Shown: positions 7,518 through 16,789 of the stretch, in pieces
Position numbering within the stretch: the first letter of the stretch is position 1
Layout: the number at the start of each line of letters is the position of its first letter
Assembly (NCBI GenBank): GCA_044227805.1
Contig: JBGAWA010000060.1
Location: forward strand, 1 to 26,370
Reading direction: 5' to 3'
Length of the DNA: 26,370 nt
From: JACCZZ01 sp044227805
GTDB taxonomy: Bacteria; Bacteroidota; Bacteroidia; Chitinophagales; UBA10324
Notes under the pieces: generated by a model
What the model was told of the DNA's origin: nothing
What the model saw: only the letters and a program-made list of their open reading frames with translations
Database searches by the model: none
Program-made: the position numbers and the translations under genes

Positions 7518-7979
7518 ATGGCTCAAACCCGCTTCCTGGGCGAATTTCCGTGTACACTTGATGCAAAAGGCAGATTGCTTTTTCCTGCTGCATTAAAGAA
7601 ACAGGTGCCTGCGAAAGCCAAAAACCAGTTTGTTATTCACCGCGGTTTTGAAAAGTGTTTGGTGCTGTATGCAAAGCATGACTGGGAAGAGATCAGTGCT
7701 GAAGTGAACCGTCTGAATTTATACGTCAAAGACAACCGTGATTTCGCGCGTTACTTCTTCAGGGGTGCAACGCCATTGATGCTCGACGGTACTAACCGGT
7801 TACTGCTACCGAAGTCCTTGTGTGATTCAGCGGATATCAAGAAGGATATCATCCTGTTTGGTTATGCCAACCGCATTGAAGTATGGAGCGATAAACTATA
7901 TCGCAGACAAATGGATGAAGAGCCGCGCGACTTTGTGAAGCTGGCGGAAGAAGTGATGGGAAGACTGAATAAAAGTTAA
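7518..7979 (+). CDS. mraZ: Transcriptional regulator MraZ
   Basis: 153 residues, normal length. It has two SpoVT/AbrB-like domains, each with the conserved DxxxR signature: DAKGRLLFPAALK in the first half and DGTNRLLLPKSL in the second. MraZ forms a ring-shaped oligomer that binds repeated boxes at the head of the dcw cluster, and matching boxes lie at 7452-7478. It is first in the cluster, and rsmH follows after 39 bases. The ATG at 7518 is the only sensible start. Confidence 0.95.
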   Translation: MAQTRFLGEFPCTLDAKGRLLFPAALKKQVPAKAKNQFVIHRGFEKCLVLYAKHDWEEISAEVNRLNLYVKDNRDFARYFFRGATPLMLDGTNRLLLPKSLCDSADIKKDIILFGYANRIEVWSDKLYRRQMDEEPRDFVKLAEEVMGRLNKS

Positions 7980-8018
7980 GGATAACGTAGCGGTGGGGAA
8001 AATTTTAAATGAAGATGA

Positions 8019-8915
8019 ATGCAAGTGTATCATGTGCCGGTGATGTTGAAGGAGTGTGTGGATGGTCTGAATATTCAGCCGGATGGAATCTACGTGGACG
8101 TTACCTATGGCGGAGGTGGGCACAGCAAAGCTATTCTTAAGAAAATTAATCACGGAAAATTGATCGCATTCGACCAGGACATTGATGCAACAGCTCATCT
8201 CATGCAGGATGACCGGTTTGTTTTTGTCAACCGGAATTTCAAGCACCTTAAAAGCATGCTGCGTGTGAATGGAATCAGCAGCGTAGATGGCATACTGGCT
8301 GATCTGGGCGTTTCTTCATTCCAGCTTGATACGGAAGAGCGAGGCTTTGCACACCGGATGGAAGGGCCGCTCGATATGCGCATGGATAAGAACACTTCCC
8401 TTACCGCGGAAGAGATTGTGAATAGTTATGCTTCCTCTCAGTTGCAGAGAATTTTCAGCGAGTACGGAGAAGTTCGCAATGCCCGAACGCTGGCATTGCA
8501 CCTGGCGGAAGCAAGGTTCGAATTTAAGATTGACACAGTTGGAAAATTATTACAGGTGATGACTCCGGTTATCAGGGGAAATAAAAACCGATATCTGTCG
8601 CAGGTATTCCAGGCTTTGCGGATGGAGGTAAATGATGAGCTCGCCGTCCTGCGCGATTTCCTCGAACAAAGCAGGCAGGTACTGAAATCCGGCGGCCGTC
8701 TCGTAGTGCTCTCCTATCATTCAATTGAAGACCGGATCGTTAAGAATTTTTTCCGCTACGGAAATACTTCGGGTGAAACAGTAAAAGACTTTTTCGGGCA
8801 AGAGGAGAAATTTTTCCGGCTGATCAATAAGAAACCATTGGAAGCAAGTGAAGAGGAAGTGAAGCATAATCCAAGAGCGCACAGCGCCAGGTTAAGAATT
8901 GCAGAAAAAATTTAA
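8019..8915 (+). CDS. rsmH: 16S rRNA (cytosine-1402-N4)-methyltransferase
   Basis: 298 residues. This AdoMet-dependent enzyme (older name MraW) methylates C1402 in the ribosomal P site. It shows HVPVMLKECVDGL at the N-terminus, YVDVTYGGGGHS as the AdoMet loop, IAFDQDIDA, ILADLGVSSFQLD, the GPLDMRMD segment and LSYHSIEDRIVKNFF near the end. Two nearby ATGs (8009 and 8015) are not in this frame, so the start at 8019 is chosen. It sits between mraZ and ftsL as in most dcw clusters. Confidence 0.95.
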   Translation: MQVYHVPVMLKECVDGLNIQPDGIYVDVTYGGGGHSKAILKKINHGKLIAFDQDIDATAHLMQDDRFVFVNRNFKHLKSMLRVNGISSVDGILADLGVSSFQLDTEERGFAHRMEGPLDMRMDKNTSLTAEEIVNSYASSQLQRIFSEYGEVRNARTLALHLAEARFEFKIDTVGKLLQVMTPVIRGNKNRYLSQVFQALRMEVNDELAVLRDFLEQSRQVLKSGGRLVVLSYHSIEDRIVKNFFRYGNTSGETVKDFFGQEEKFFRLINKKPLEASEEEVKHNPRAHSARLRIAEKI

Positions 8916-8943
8916 AGACCATAAACAGGTATCGGGCATCAGC

Positions 8944-9345
8944 ATGTCAGCAACTAACCAGATCAGGCAAACAGTGCAGGAAGTCAAGGCGGAACCCATA
9001 CGGGAGAAACCTGTTTCATCCAAACGTAATTGGTTGTATGAGTCGCTCGACCTGAGTCGTTGGGTCCACCATCAAACCATCATAAGAAACCTTCCATTTG
9101 TATTCTTCTTAGCTACAATTGCCATTGTGTATATCGCCAATGCCCACTATGCTGAGAAAAATGTGAGAGAGCTGAACCTGATTGAAAAGAAAATGAATGA
9201 AATGCGCTGGGAATACATGACTACCAAATCAGAACTCGAAAACATCAGCAAGCAATCAGAGGTGGCGAGGCTGGTGGAACCATCCGGGCTTAAGGAACTG
9301 AGTGAGCCACCAAAAAAAATTATTGCTAAAAAGGATGAGCATTAA
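8944..9345 (+). CDS. ftsL: FtsL-like cell division protein
   Basis: 133 residues from the ATG at 8944. A TTG at 8899, overlapping the rsmH end by 17 bases, would add 15 residues and cannot be ruled out. It has a short cytoplasmic part with the NWLYESLDLSRWV sequence typical of Bacteroidota FtsL-like proteins, one membrane helix (about 48-68, LPFVFFLATIAIVYIANAHY) and a periplasmic coiled coil (VRELNLIEKKMNEMRWEYM onward) ending in LVEPSGLKELSEPPKKI. FtsL is a small bitopic divisome subunit that works with FtsQ and FtsB and helps activate FtsWI. The identity rests on position and topology more than on sequence. Its stop overlaps the ftsI start by 11 bases. Confidence 0.85.
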   Translation: MSATNQIRQTVQEVKAEPIREKPVSSKRNWLYESLDLSRWVHHQTIIRNLPFVFFLATIAIVYIANAHYAEKNVRELNLIEKKMNEMRWEYMTTKSELENISKQSEVARLVEPSGLKELSEPPKKIIAKKDEH

Positions 9346-11440
9346 GAAAGACATTTTCTGGCGCATAGGTCTGGCGTACCTCTTTATGATGGTGCTCGGT
9401 ATCGCTATTGCATGGAAAGTGTTTTACATCCAAACGGTGGAAGGACAACGCTACCGTTCAATGGCTGACAGCATTTCTACCAGGTATTTGCCCGTAGCGG
9501 CAGAACGCGGAAATATTTACGCTGAGGATGGAAGGATGCTCGCAACATCTTTACCCAGTTTTGAGATTCGGATGGATATGAAAGCGGACGGGCTGACCCA
9601 TGAGATATTTTTTAAGAATGTTGACTCGCTTGCATGGTCTATGTCGCGCCTTTTCGGTGACAAGTCATACAGCGATTACAAGAAATTATTTTCAGCGGCA
9701 CACAAAAGGGGAGACCGTTATTTCCTCGTGAAGAAGAATGCCACCTATCCGCAGCTGCTGCAGATGAAGACCTTTCCGATTTTCAGGCTCGGGCAATACA
9801 AAGGCGGACTGATCGTAGTGCAGTCCAACAAGAGAGCCTATCCTTATAAAGAACTTGCCAACCGCACTATCGGATATATGCGGGATGCTACGGTGCAACC
9901 CGTCGGACTGGAAGGCTCTTTTAATTCACAACTGACCGGAATTCCGGGCAAGCGGCTGATGCAAAAAGTGTCGGGCGGAGAATTTATTCCCATTAATGAC
10001 AAGAATGAGTTAGAACCTCAAAATGGAAAGGACGTCATTACCACGATTGATATTAATCTGCAGGATGTGGCGGAGCATGCTTTGCTGAAAACACTGGTGA
10101 CCAATGAAGCCGATCATGGCTGTGTAGTGGTGATGGATGTGAGAACAGGTGCTATTAAAGCCATCGCGAATTTAGGCCGAACGCCACAGGGTACCTATTG
10201 GGAAGATTACAATTATGCAGTAGGTGAATCACATGAACCCGGCTCCACATTTAAACTCGCTTCGGTGATGGCCTTGCTCGATGATGGTTATGTAGATATT
10301 GATGATACCGTTGATGTGGAAAAAGGCGTCCATCAGTTCTGGAGCCAGACCATGCGTGATGCAGAACGGCACAACCTTAACCGCATCACCGTACGTTCCG
10401 CGTTTGCACATTCATCCAATGTCGGTATTTCCAAACTTGTTGAACAGCATTATAACAAAGACCCTGAAAAATATTTGCAGCACCTGCGTTCACTCGGGCT
10501 GGATAAAAAGCTGAATATCGAAATACCCGGCGAGCAGCAACCGTATATTAAGAATACCAAGGATAAGCGGTTTACGCGCTATTCGCTGCCGTGGATGTCG
10601 GTGGGTTATGAAATTCAGATCTCTCCGCTGCAAATGCTGACGCTTTACAATGCCGTCGCCAACAATGGAGTGATGATGAAGCCTTACCTGGTGAAACAGA
10701 TCCAGGAATATGGGTTGCCGGTTAAGGAGTTTGAACCGGTAGTATTAAACAAGAAAATCTGCAAAGACAAAACACTGCAGTCGCTGCAGTTAATTTTGAA
10801 AGAAGTGGTGGACAGCGGAACAGCGAGAAACCTGCGCAATGCCAGCTATACCGTTGCGGGAAAAACCGGCACTGCGCAGATTGCTGATGAGAAACACGGC
10901 TATGGGACGCGTGTGTATCAATCCTCTTTTGTCGGGTACTTTCCTGCGGAAAATCCCTTGTATTCATGCATCGTGGTGGTCAATGCGCCAAGCAAAGGTG
11001 TGTATTATGGCGCCGCAGTAGCTGCACCGGTCTTTAAAGAAATTGCAGATAAGGTGTATGCAACAGATCTCGATGTTCATCCCGCTGTTGCTTTACTTGC
11101 CAATAATGCATTGCCTAAACCGCTTGCCAAAGCCGGTAGTAAAAGTGATCTGTTATATGTATGTAAAGCACTTGGCATCAGCCATCAGTCGCAGGGGGAT
11201 CATCCATGGGTTTCCGTGGAAAGCGGAACGGATATCAAATTGGTAGATCTCAATATTTCAGAAAAAACGGGTGTGGTGCCGGATGTAAAAGGCATGGGAT
11301 TGCGTGATGCTTTGTATCTGCTCGAGGGCTGTGGACTGCTGGTAAATGTCACTGGAGCTGGTGCTGTTTATACGCAGAGTATTCCTCCGGGTTCAAACAT
11401 TCAAAAGGGACAATCTATTTCAATCGCGCTGACTTTGTGA
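9335..11440 (+). CDS. ftsI: Septal peptidoglycan transpeptidase FtsI/PBP with C-terminal PASTA domain
   Basis: 701 residues from the ATG at 9335. A GTG at 9302 is open but adds only a Lys-rich tail inside ftsL. An N-terminal membrane anchor lies at about 8-30, followed by the dimerisation domain (RGNIYAEDGRMLATS) and the transpeptidase. The active-site motifs are STFK with Ser304, SSN starting at Ser360, and KTGTAQ starting at Lys510. It crosslinks septal peptidoglycan in partnership with FtsW. The end (VVPDVKGMGLRDALYLL...IPPGSNIQKGQSISI) is a PASTA domain, as in other Bacteroidota FtsI proteins and SpoVD-like PBPs. It overlaps murE by GTGA. Confidence 0.95.
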   Translation: MSIKKDIFWRIGLAYLFMMVLGIAIAWKVFYIQTVEGQRYRSMADSISTRYLPVAAERGNIYAEDGRMLATSLPSFEIRMDMKADGLTHEIFFKNVDSLAWSMSRLFGDKSYSDYKKLFSAAHKRGDRYFLVKKNATYPQLLQMKTFPIFRLGQYKGGLIVVQSNKRAYPYKELANRTIGYMRDATVQPVGLEGSFNSQLTGIPGKRLMQKVSGGEFIPINDKNELEPQNGKDVITTIDINLQDVAEHALLKTLVTNEADHGCVVVMDVRTGAIKAIANLGRTPQGTYWEDYNYAVGESHEPGSTFKLASVMALLDDGYVDIDDTVDVEKGVHQFWSQTMRDAERHNLNRITVRSAFAHSSNVGISKLVEQHYNKDPEKYLQHLRSLGLDKKLNIEIPGEQQPYIKNTKDKRFTRYSLPWMSVGYEIQISPLQMLTLYNAVANNGVMMKPYLVKQIQEYGLPVKEFEPVVLNKKICKDKTLQSLQLILKEVVDSGTARNLRNASYTVAGKTGTAQIADEKHGYGTRVYQSSFVGYFPAENPLYSCIVVVNAPSKGVYYGAAVAAPVFKEIADKVYATDLDVHPAVALLANNALPKPLAKAGSKSDLLYVCKALGISHQSQGDHPWVSVESGTDIKLVDLNISEKTGVVPDVKGMGLRDALYLLEGCGLLVNVTGAGAVYTQSIPPGSNIQKGQSISIALTL

Positions 11441-12903
11441 AAAAATTATCTGACATATTATACAGAGTTTCCCTGCTGGAGGTATCCGGCACCACTGATC
11501 TCACCATAACCAGTGTCTGTTTTGATTCACGGAAAGTGACAGCAGGGAGTTTGTTTGTTGCTACGAAAGGTACTGCTGTTGATGGTCACGGATTTATCCA
11601 AACAGCTATAGCCAATGGTGCGGTAGCCATTGTATTCGAACAGTTAACAGAACAGAAGAATAATAAAGTCAGCTATATACAGGTTCGCGACAGTGCCCTC
11701 GCACTGGGCATCATCGCCGAAAATTATTATGATAACCCATCTGAAAAATTAAAACTGGTGGCCGTCACCGGTACCAATGGAAAAACAACCGTTGCTACCC
11801 TGCTATACAATCTTTTCAGCGGGCTGAATTATAAATGCGGGTTGCTGTCCACCATAGAGAACAGGATTGCAGGAGAAGTGGTGCCTGCCTCACATACGAC
11901 ACCGGATGCCGTTCAGATCAGTGCGCTGCTGCATCGCATGCAGGAGCAAGGCTGTACACATTGTTTCATGGAAGCAAGTTCGCATGCCATTCATCAGCAA
12001 CGAATTGCAGGTTTGAAGTTTGCCGGCGCAATATTCACCAATATTTCCCATGATCACCTCGATTATCATAAGACGCTGAAGAATTATATCAATGCAAAGA
12101 AGATGCTGTTCGATCATCTGCCATCATCCGCTTTCGCACTGGTAAATGCTGATGACAAGCGCGGCATGGTAATGCTGCAAAATACGAAAGCCAAAAAGCA
12201 AACCTATTCCATCTCCGGCATGGGTGATTTCCGGGCACGCATCGTGGAAACATCGTTCCAGGGCATGCAGCTGCTGATGGACGGGCAGGAGTTTCATACA
12301 CTGCTGGTGGGAAATTTCAATGCTTATAACCTGCTGGCGATTTATGCAACGGCCATTTTGCTGGGAGAAGAAAAATTAGCGGTGTTGACACAACTCAGCC
12401 AACTCAGACCCGCAGAAGGCAGGTTTGACTATGTGATCAGCGCCCGGCACAAGATCATGGGCATTGTTGACTATGCTCATACACCAGATGCATTGGAAAA
12501 AGTATTGCTCACCATAAAAAAAATCCGCACCGGAAACGAACAGCTGATCACTGTAGTTGGCTGTGGCGGCGACCGCGACAGCGCCAAGCGCCCCGTGATG
12601 GCTAAGGTGGCAAGCGAACTGAGTGACCGGGTGATTTTCACTTCCGACAATCCGCGCAGCGAAGATCCACAGGACATACTCGATCAAATGAAAGAGGGCA
12701 TTATGCCATTAAAGATCGGAAAGGCATTGACGATACCCGACAGGAAAGAAGCCATCCGGACCGCTGTATCGCTGTGCAGCAAAGGTGATATCATTCTGCT
12801 GGCAGGTAAAGGACATGAAAAATTCCAGGAGATAAAAGGAGTGAAGTATCCATTTGATGACAAGCTGGTACTGGGAGAATCATTTCAGCAAATGGAAAAA
12901 TAA
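11437..12903 (+). CDS. murE: UDP-MurNAc-L-Ala-D-Glu--meso-diaminopimelate ligase
   Basis: 488 residues, starting at a GTG that overlaps the ftsI stop (GTGA, 11437-11440). It is an ATP-dependent cytoplasmic Mur ligase that adds the third residue of the stem peptide. Visible motifs are TGTNGKTT (111-118, P-loop), EASSHAIHQQR, FTNISHDHLDYHKT, NAKKMLFD with the carbamylated-Lys region, and GNFNAYN. DNPRSEDP with Asp404-Arg407 marks specificity for meso-diaminopimelate rather than lysine. AGKGHEKFQ lies near the end. murF is absent here, as is usual in this phylum. A 90-base gap separates it from mraY. Confidence 0.95.
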   Translation: MKKLSDILYRVSLLEVSGTTDLTITSVCFDSRKVTAGSLFVATKGTAVDGHGFIQTAIANGAVAIVFEQLTEQKNNKVSYIQVRDSALALGIIAENYYDNPSEKLKLVAVTGTNGKTTVATLLYNLFSGLNYKCGLLSTIENRIAGEVVPASHTTPDAVQISALLHRMQEQGCTHCFMEASSHAIHQQRIAGLKFAGAIFTNISHDHLDYHKTLKNYINAKKMLFDHLPSSAFALVNADDKRGMVMLQNTKAKKQTYSISGMGDFRARIVETSFQGMQLLMDGQEFHTLLVGNFNAYNLLAIYATAILLGEEKLAVLTQLSQLRPAEGRFDYVISARHKIMGIVDYAHTPDALEKVLLTIKKIRTGNEQLITVVGCGGDRDSAKRPVMAKVASELSDRVIFTSDNPRSEDPQDILDQMKEGIMPLKIGKALTIPDRKEAIRTAVSLCSKGDIILLAGKGHEKFQEIKGVKYPFDDKLVLGESFQQMEK

Positions 12904-12993
12904 CGGCCATCATCAATACGGATAATAATTGAAAAGCAATAATTACCACAGGTCATTAACAATACTAAAAGCGATCGGCTTCAACTGATAAAT

Positions 12994-14186
12994 ATGCTGT
13001 ACTATCTCTTTAAATACCTGGAGACCTGCTGCGACTTCATCGGCGCGGGGATGTTTGATTACATCTCCTTCCGTGCGGGGATGGCAATTATTGTTTCCTT
13101 GCTTATCTCTTTGGTTTTTGGAAAATCGCTTGTCCTCAGCTGCAGAAACAGGGAACACCCACTATGGGTGGGTTAATCATTCTCGCCGCTATCATTATCC
13201 CAACACTGCTTTTTGCACGCATTGAAAATGTGTATGTCATCACCATGCTTATTTCCACAGTATGGCTGGGGTTTGTGGGATTTCTTGACGATTACATCAA
13301 GGTGTTTAAAAAGGATAAGCGCGGCCTGGCCGGTAAGTTTAAGATAGTAGGACAGGTAGGACTTGGCATTATCATCGGATCCATCCTCTATTTTAACAAA
13401 GGAGTGGTGATCAGGCGAGAGTTGTTGAATGCACCCGTAGCCGCACCACTGATTGCGGCTGACTCTACACAGATTGAAAAAGTGGCAGCCCGTTTCGTGG
13501 ACGCAAAACTGCCCATCACCACCATTCCTTTTGTAAAAAATCATGAGTTCAATTATTCAAGACTGATCAGCTGGATCGGTGAAGGGGCCGAGCAATACAC
13601 CTGGATCATTTATATCATCATCGTGATTTTTATTATCACGGCCGTCTCCAATGGAGCCAACATGACCGATGGTATTGACGGACTGGCAACAGGAGCATCG
13701 GCCATTATCGGAGCAACACTTGGAGTATTCGCATACCTGTCAGGTAACATTCTTACAGCGGATTACCTCAACATCATGTATATCCCCAATTCAGGCGAGT
13801 TGCTGGTGTATGCTGCGGCACTCATTGGCGCCTGCATTGGATTTCTATGGTATAATGCCTATCCCGCGCAGGTATTTATGGGTGACACCGGTTCACTGGC
13901 ATTGGGCGGCATCCTGGCCACGATGGCCATCATTGTCAGAAAGGAATTGCTGATACCTATTCTGTGCGGCATTTTCCTGGTAGAGACCGTTTCGGTGATG
14001 TTGCAGGTTGCTTACTTCAGATATACCAAACGAAAATTTGGCGAAGGAAAAAGAATATTCAAAATGGCGCCCTTACATCATCATTACCAGAAGCTGGGTT
14101 ATGCTGAACCCAAAATTGTTACGCGCTTTTGGATTGTGGGAATTCTGCTGGCAATTGTTACGATGGTAACACTGAAGATCAGGTAA
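12994..14186 (+). pseudogene. mraY: Phospho-MurNAc-pentapeptide-transferase, disrupted by an internal deletion and frameshift
   Basis: MraY makes lipid I at the inner membrane. Residues 1-43 (12994-13125) read well as a MraY start (MLYYLFKYLE...FRAGMAIIVSLLISLVFGK). The frame then gives non-family sequence and stops at 13176. The family sequence resumes in another frame with QLQKQGTPTMGG (13137-13169), continuing from the ATG at 13164 to 14186 with LDDYIK, GANMTDGIDGLATG, FMGDTGSL and MAPLHHHYQ all present. Only 26 bases lie between the GK and GTPTMGG motifs, where about 78 or more are expected. So roughly 52-58 bases (not a multiple of three) of the conserved loop after the first helix are missing, including its ExVRxxG part. 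Either an assembly deletion or a real lesion. The gene is otherwise conserved and in its normal place. Confidence 0.88.
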
Positions 14187-14227
14187 TAAAAAGCGAATAA
14201 GATAGAGCTGATTCATAAACAACACGC

Positions 14228-15562
14228 ATGAAAAGAATCGTCATACTGGGAGCAGCGGAAAGCGGAGTCGGGGCCGCCGTATTGGCGAAGCTGCGGGGCA
14301 TGGAAGTGTTCGTTTCTGATAATGCAAAGATCCAGGACGAATTCAAATCAGTGCTGCAGCAGTATGAAATTCCTTACGAAGAAAAAGTACATACTGCGGA
14401 AAAAATCCTGGCGGCAGATGAGATTATTAAAAGCCCGGGCATTCCTGAAAAGGCGGCAATCATTCAACAACTGAAAGCCACCGGTATTTCCATCATTTCT
14501 GAAATTGAATTCGCGGCACGTTTTACAAAATCAACGATCATTGCCATCACCGGCACCAATGGTAAATCCACTACCACCTCGCTCATCCATCATATGTTGC
14601 AGAAGGCCGGCCTGGATGCCTCTCTGGTCGGCAATATCGGAAAGAGCTTTGCCAGGCAGGTGGCGGATAATGACACCGCTTATTATGTGGCGGAGATCAG
14701 CAGCTTCCAGTTAGATGACTGTTATGAATTCAAGCCGCATATCGCTGTACTGACCAATATCAGCGACAATCATCTTGACCGTTATCACTACCAGCTCAGT
14801 GACTATGCGGATGCGAAATTCCGCATTACGCAAAAACAGTCAGCCGCTGACTATTTCATCTATTGCGCGGATGATGCAGAGACAATCAAAGCGCTCGGCC
14901 GTCATGATTTTCCTTCAGAAAAAATAAGTTTTTCCATGCAACAGCAGCTTACCAATGGCGCATGGACAGATAACAATGAAATTTTTTTTAATCTAAAGAA
15001 TAACTCCTTCTCCATGTCACTGTTCAACTTAGGATTACGAGGAAAGCACAATGTGTACAATTCCATGGCCGCAGGCATTGTTGGAAGTATACTGGATATC
15101 CGGAAGGATTTGATCCGTGAATCACTATCGGATTTCAAAGCGCTTGAACACCGGCTCGAATGGGTGGCTGATGTGCATGGCATTGAATTCATCAATGATT
15201 CCAAAGCTACCACTGTGAATGCGGTATGGTATGCGATGGAAAGTGTAAACAAACCTATCGTCTGGATCGCCGGCGGCATCGACAAGGGTAATGATTATTC
15301 ATTGCTGCTGGATCTCGTTCGTACTAAAGTGAAAGCCATCGTCTGCATGGGACTTGATAACCGGAAGATTCACGAAGCCTTTGCGCGCTCTGTAGATCTG
15401 ATTGTAAATACGGAAAGCATGGCAGATGCAGTGAAATCGGCTTACCGGCTTTCCACCAATGGTGACTGCGTGCTGCTCTCACCGGCATGCGCAAGCTTCG
15501 ACCTGTTTCAGAATTTTGAAGACCGGGGCCGGCAGTTCAGGGAAATGGTACGGTCACTGTAA
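14228..15562 (+). CDS. murD: UDP-MurNAc-L-alanine--D-glutamate ligase
   Basis: 444 residues. It is a cytoplasmic Mur ligase that adds D-Glu to UDP-MurNAc-L-Ala. The N-terminal nucleotide-binding fold begins KRIVILGAAESGVGAAVLA. The P-loop is ITGTNGKSTT (107-116). The central domain has EISSFQLDDC, LTNISDNHLDRY and KFRITQKQ, and the C-terminal domain has EHRLEWV, FINDSKATT, WIAGGIDKGNDY and LLSPACASFD. The start is the ATG at 14228, 41 bases after the mraY stop. It looks intact, with standard length. Confidence 0.96.
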   Translation: MKRIVILGAAESGVGAAVLAKLRGMEVFVSDNAKIQDEFKSVLQQYEIPYEEKVHTAEKILAADEIIKSPGIPEKAAIIQQLKATGISIISEIEFAARFTKSTIIAITGTNGKSTTTSLIHHMLQKAGLDASLVGNIGKSFARQVADNDTAYYVAEISSFQLDDCYEFKPHIAVLTNISDNHLDRYHYQLSDYADAKFRITQKQSAADYFIYCADDAETIKALGRHDFPSEKISFSMQQQLTNGAWTDNNEIFFNLKNNSFSMSLFNLGLRGKHNVYNSMAAGIVGSILDIRKDLIRESLSDFKALEHRLEWVADVHGIEFINDSKATTVNAVWYAMESVNKPIVWIAGGIDKGNDYSLLLDLVRTKVKAIVCMGLDNRKIHEAFARSVDLIVNTESMADAVKSAYRLSTNGDCVLLSPACASFDLFQNFEDRGRQFREMVRSL

Positions 15563-15619
15563 TAAGTTAGCTAAACCCATTGATCAGCGAATAGCTTTCA
15601 GCAATAATCTTTTTTGACT

Positions 15620-16789
15620 ATGAATCCGGCTACAGTTCAGGTAGAGAATATTTTCAGAAAAACACAGGGCGACAGGTACATCTGGCTGGTGGTGATCTTT
15701 CTTTCTATCATTTCCATGCTGGCCGTTTACAGCTCAACCGGCTCACTCGCCTTTAAGTACCAGGGTGGCAATATGGAATATTACCTGGTCAAGCAGGCCA
15801 TGATGATCCTCTTCGGTTTATTTCTGATGTATATGGCGCATAAGATTAACTACACCTATTATTCGCGTATCGCGCAGCTGTTGCTATATGTTTCCATTCC
15901 ATTGCTTGCTTTCACATTAATTTTTGGAGTTGAAATAAATGATGCAAGGCGCTGGCTCACTATTCCGGTGGTCAATGTTTCATTTCAGACATCTGACCTC
16001 GCGAAGCTGGCGCTCATACTGTACCTCGCGAGAGTTCTGGCAAAAAATCAGGGCAATATCAAAGATTTTAAGTCAGGCTTTCTGCCGGTGATGCTGCCGC
16101 CGATGCTTGTCTGTGGCCTGATTGCTCCTTCTAATCTTTCAACGGCTGCCATCTTATTCGCAACCTGCCTGCTGCTGATGTTCATCGGCCGAATTAACAT
16201 GAAATATATTGCCATCATGGGAGGTGCTGGCATCGTCTTGCTTTCCCTCATTATCATCATTGCGATGAACACATCGTTTCATGCGCGGGTTGATACCTGG
16301 GTTAGCCGACTGTCTGATTTCTTCGGCGATGGACAGGAAGCTTACCAGGTACAACAGTCAAAAATCGCTATTGCTAACGGCGGAATTTTTGGCGTGGGTC
16401 CGGGTAACAGTATGCAGCGCAACTTTCTGCCATCACCGTATTCTGATTTCATATTTGCTATCATCATTGAGGAATACGGTTTTATTGGTGCCCTTGTGCT
16501 GATTGTGCTGTATCTGTTTTTCCTGTTGCGTTGTATTAAGTTGTTCACTAAAAGCCCAGGCGCATTCGGGGCATTCCTCGCAGTGGGCTTGAGTTTCAGT
16601 TTGGTTGTGCAGGCATTGATCAACATGGCAGTGGTGGTGCACCTGCTGCCCACAACGGGTGTAACACTACCGATGGTCAGCATGGGTGGAACCTCATTGT
16701 GGTTCACCAGTCTTGCGATCGGCATTATTCTGAGCGTGAGCCGCAACGTTGAAAAAGAAGAGGAGAAGGAAGATGAAGCAACCGCTTAA
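15620..16789 (+). CDS. ftsW: Septal peptidoglycan polymerase FtsW (SEDS family)
   Basis: 389 residues from the ATG at 15620; a TTG two codons upstream is less likely. About ten membrane helices. SEDS signatures include SSTGSLAF, DARRWLTIP, FQTSDLAKLALILYLA, the GVGPGNSMQRNFLPSPYSDF stretch with the catalytic-type Asp276 (SDFIFAIIIEEYG), and LPTTGVTLPMVSMGGTS. It polymerises glycan strands from lipid II at the septum, working with the FtsI encoded upstream. The C-terminus is a charged cytoplasmic tail rich in Glu and Lys. The last 17 bases overlap the murG start. Confidence 0.95.
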   Translation: MNPATVQVENIFRKTQGDRYIWLVVIFLSIISMLAVYSSTGSLAFKYQGGNMEYYLVKQAMMILFGLFLMYMAHKINYTYYSRIAQLLLYVSIPLLAFTLIFGVEINDARRWLTIPVVNVSFQTSDLAKLALILYLARVLAKNQGNIKDFKSGFLPVMLPPMLVCGLIAPSNLSTAAILFATCLLLMFIGRINMKYIAIMGGAGIVLLSLIIIIAMNTSFHARVDTWVSRLSDFFGDGQEAYQVQQSKIAIANGGIFGVGPGNSMQRNFLPSPYSDFIFAIIIEEYGFIGALVLIVLYLFFLLRCIKLFTKSPGAFGAFLAVGLSFSLVVQALINMAVVVHLLPTTGVTLPMVSMGGTSLWFTSLAIGIILSVSRNVEKEEEKEDEATA

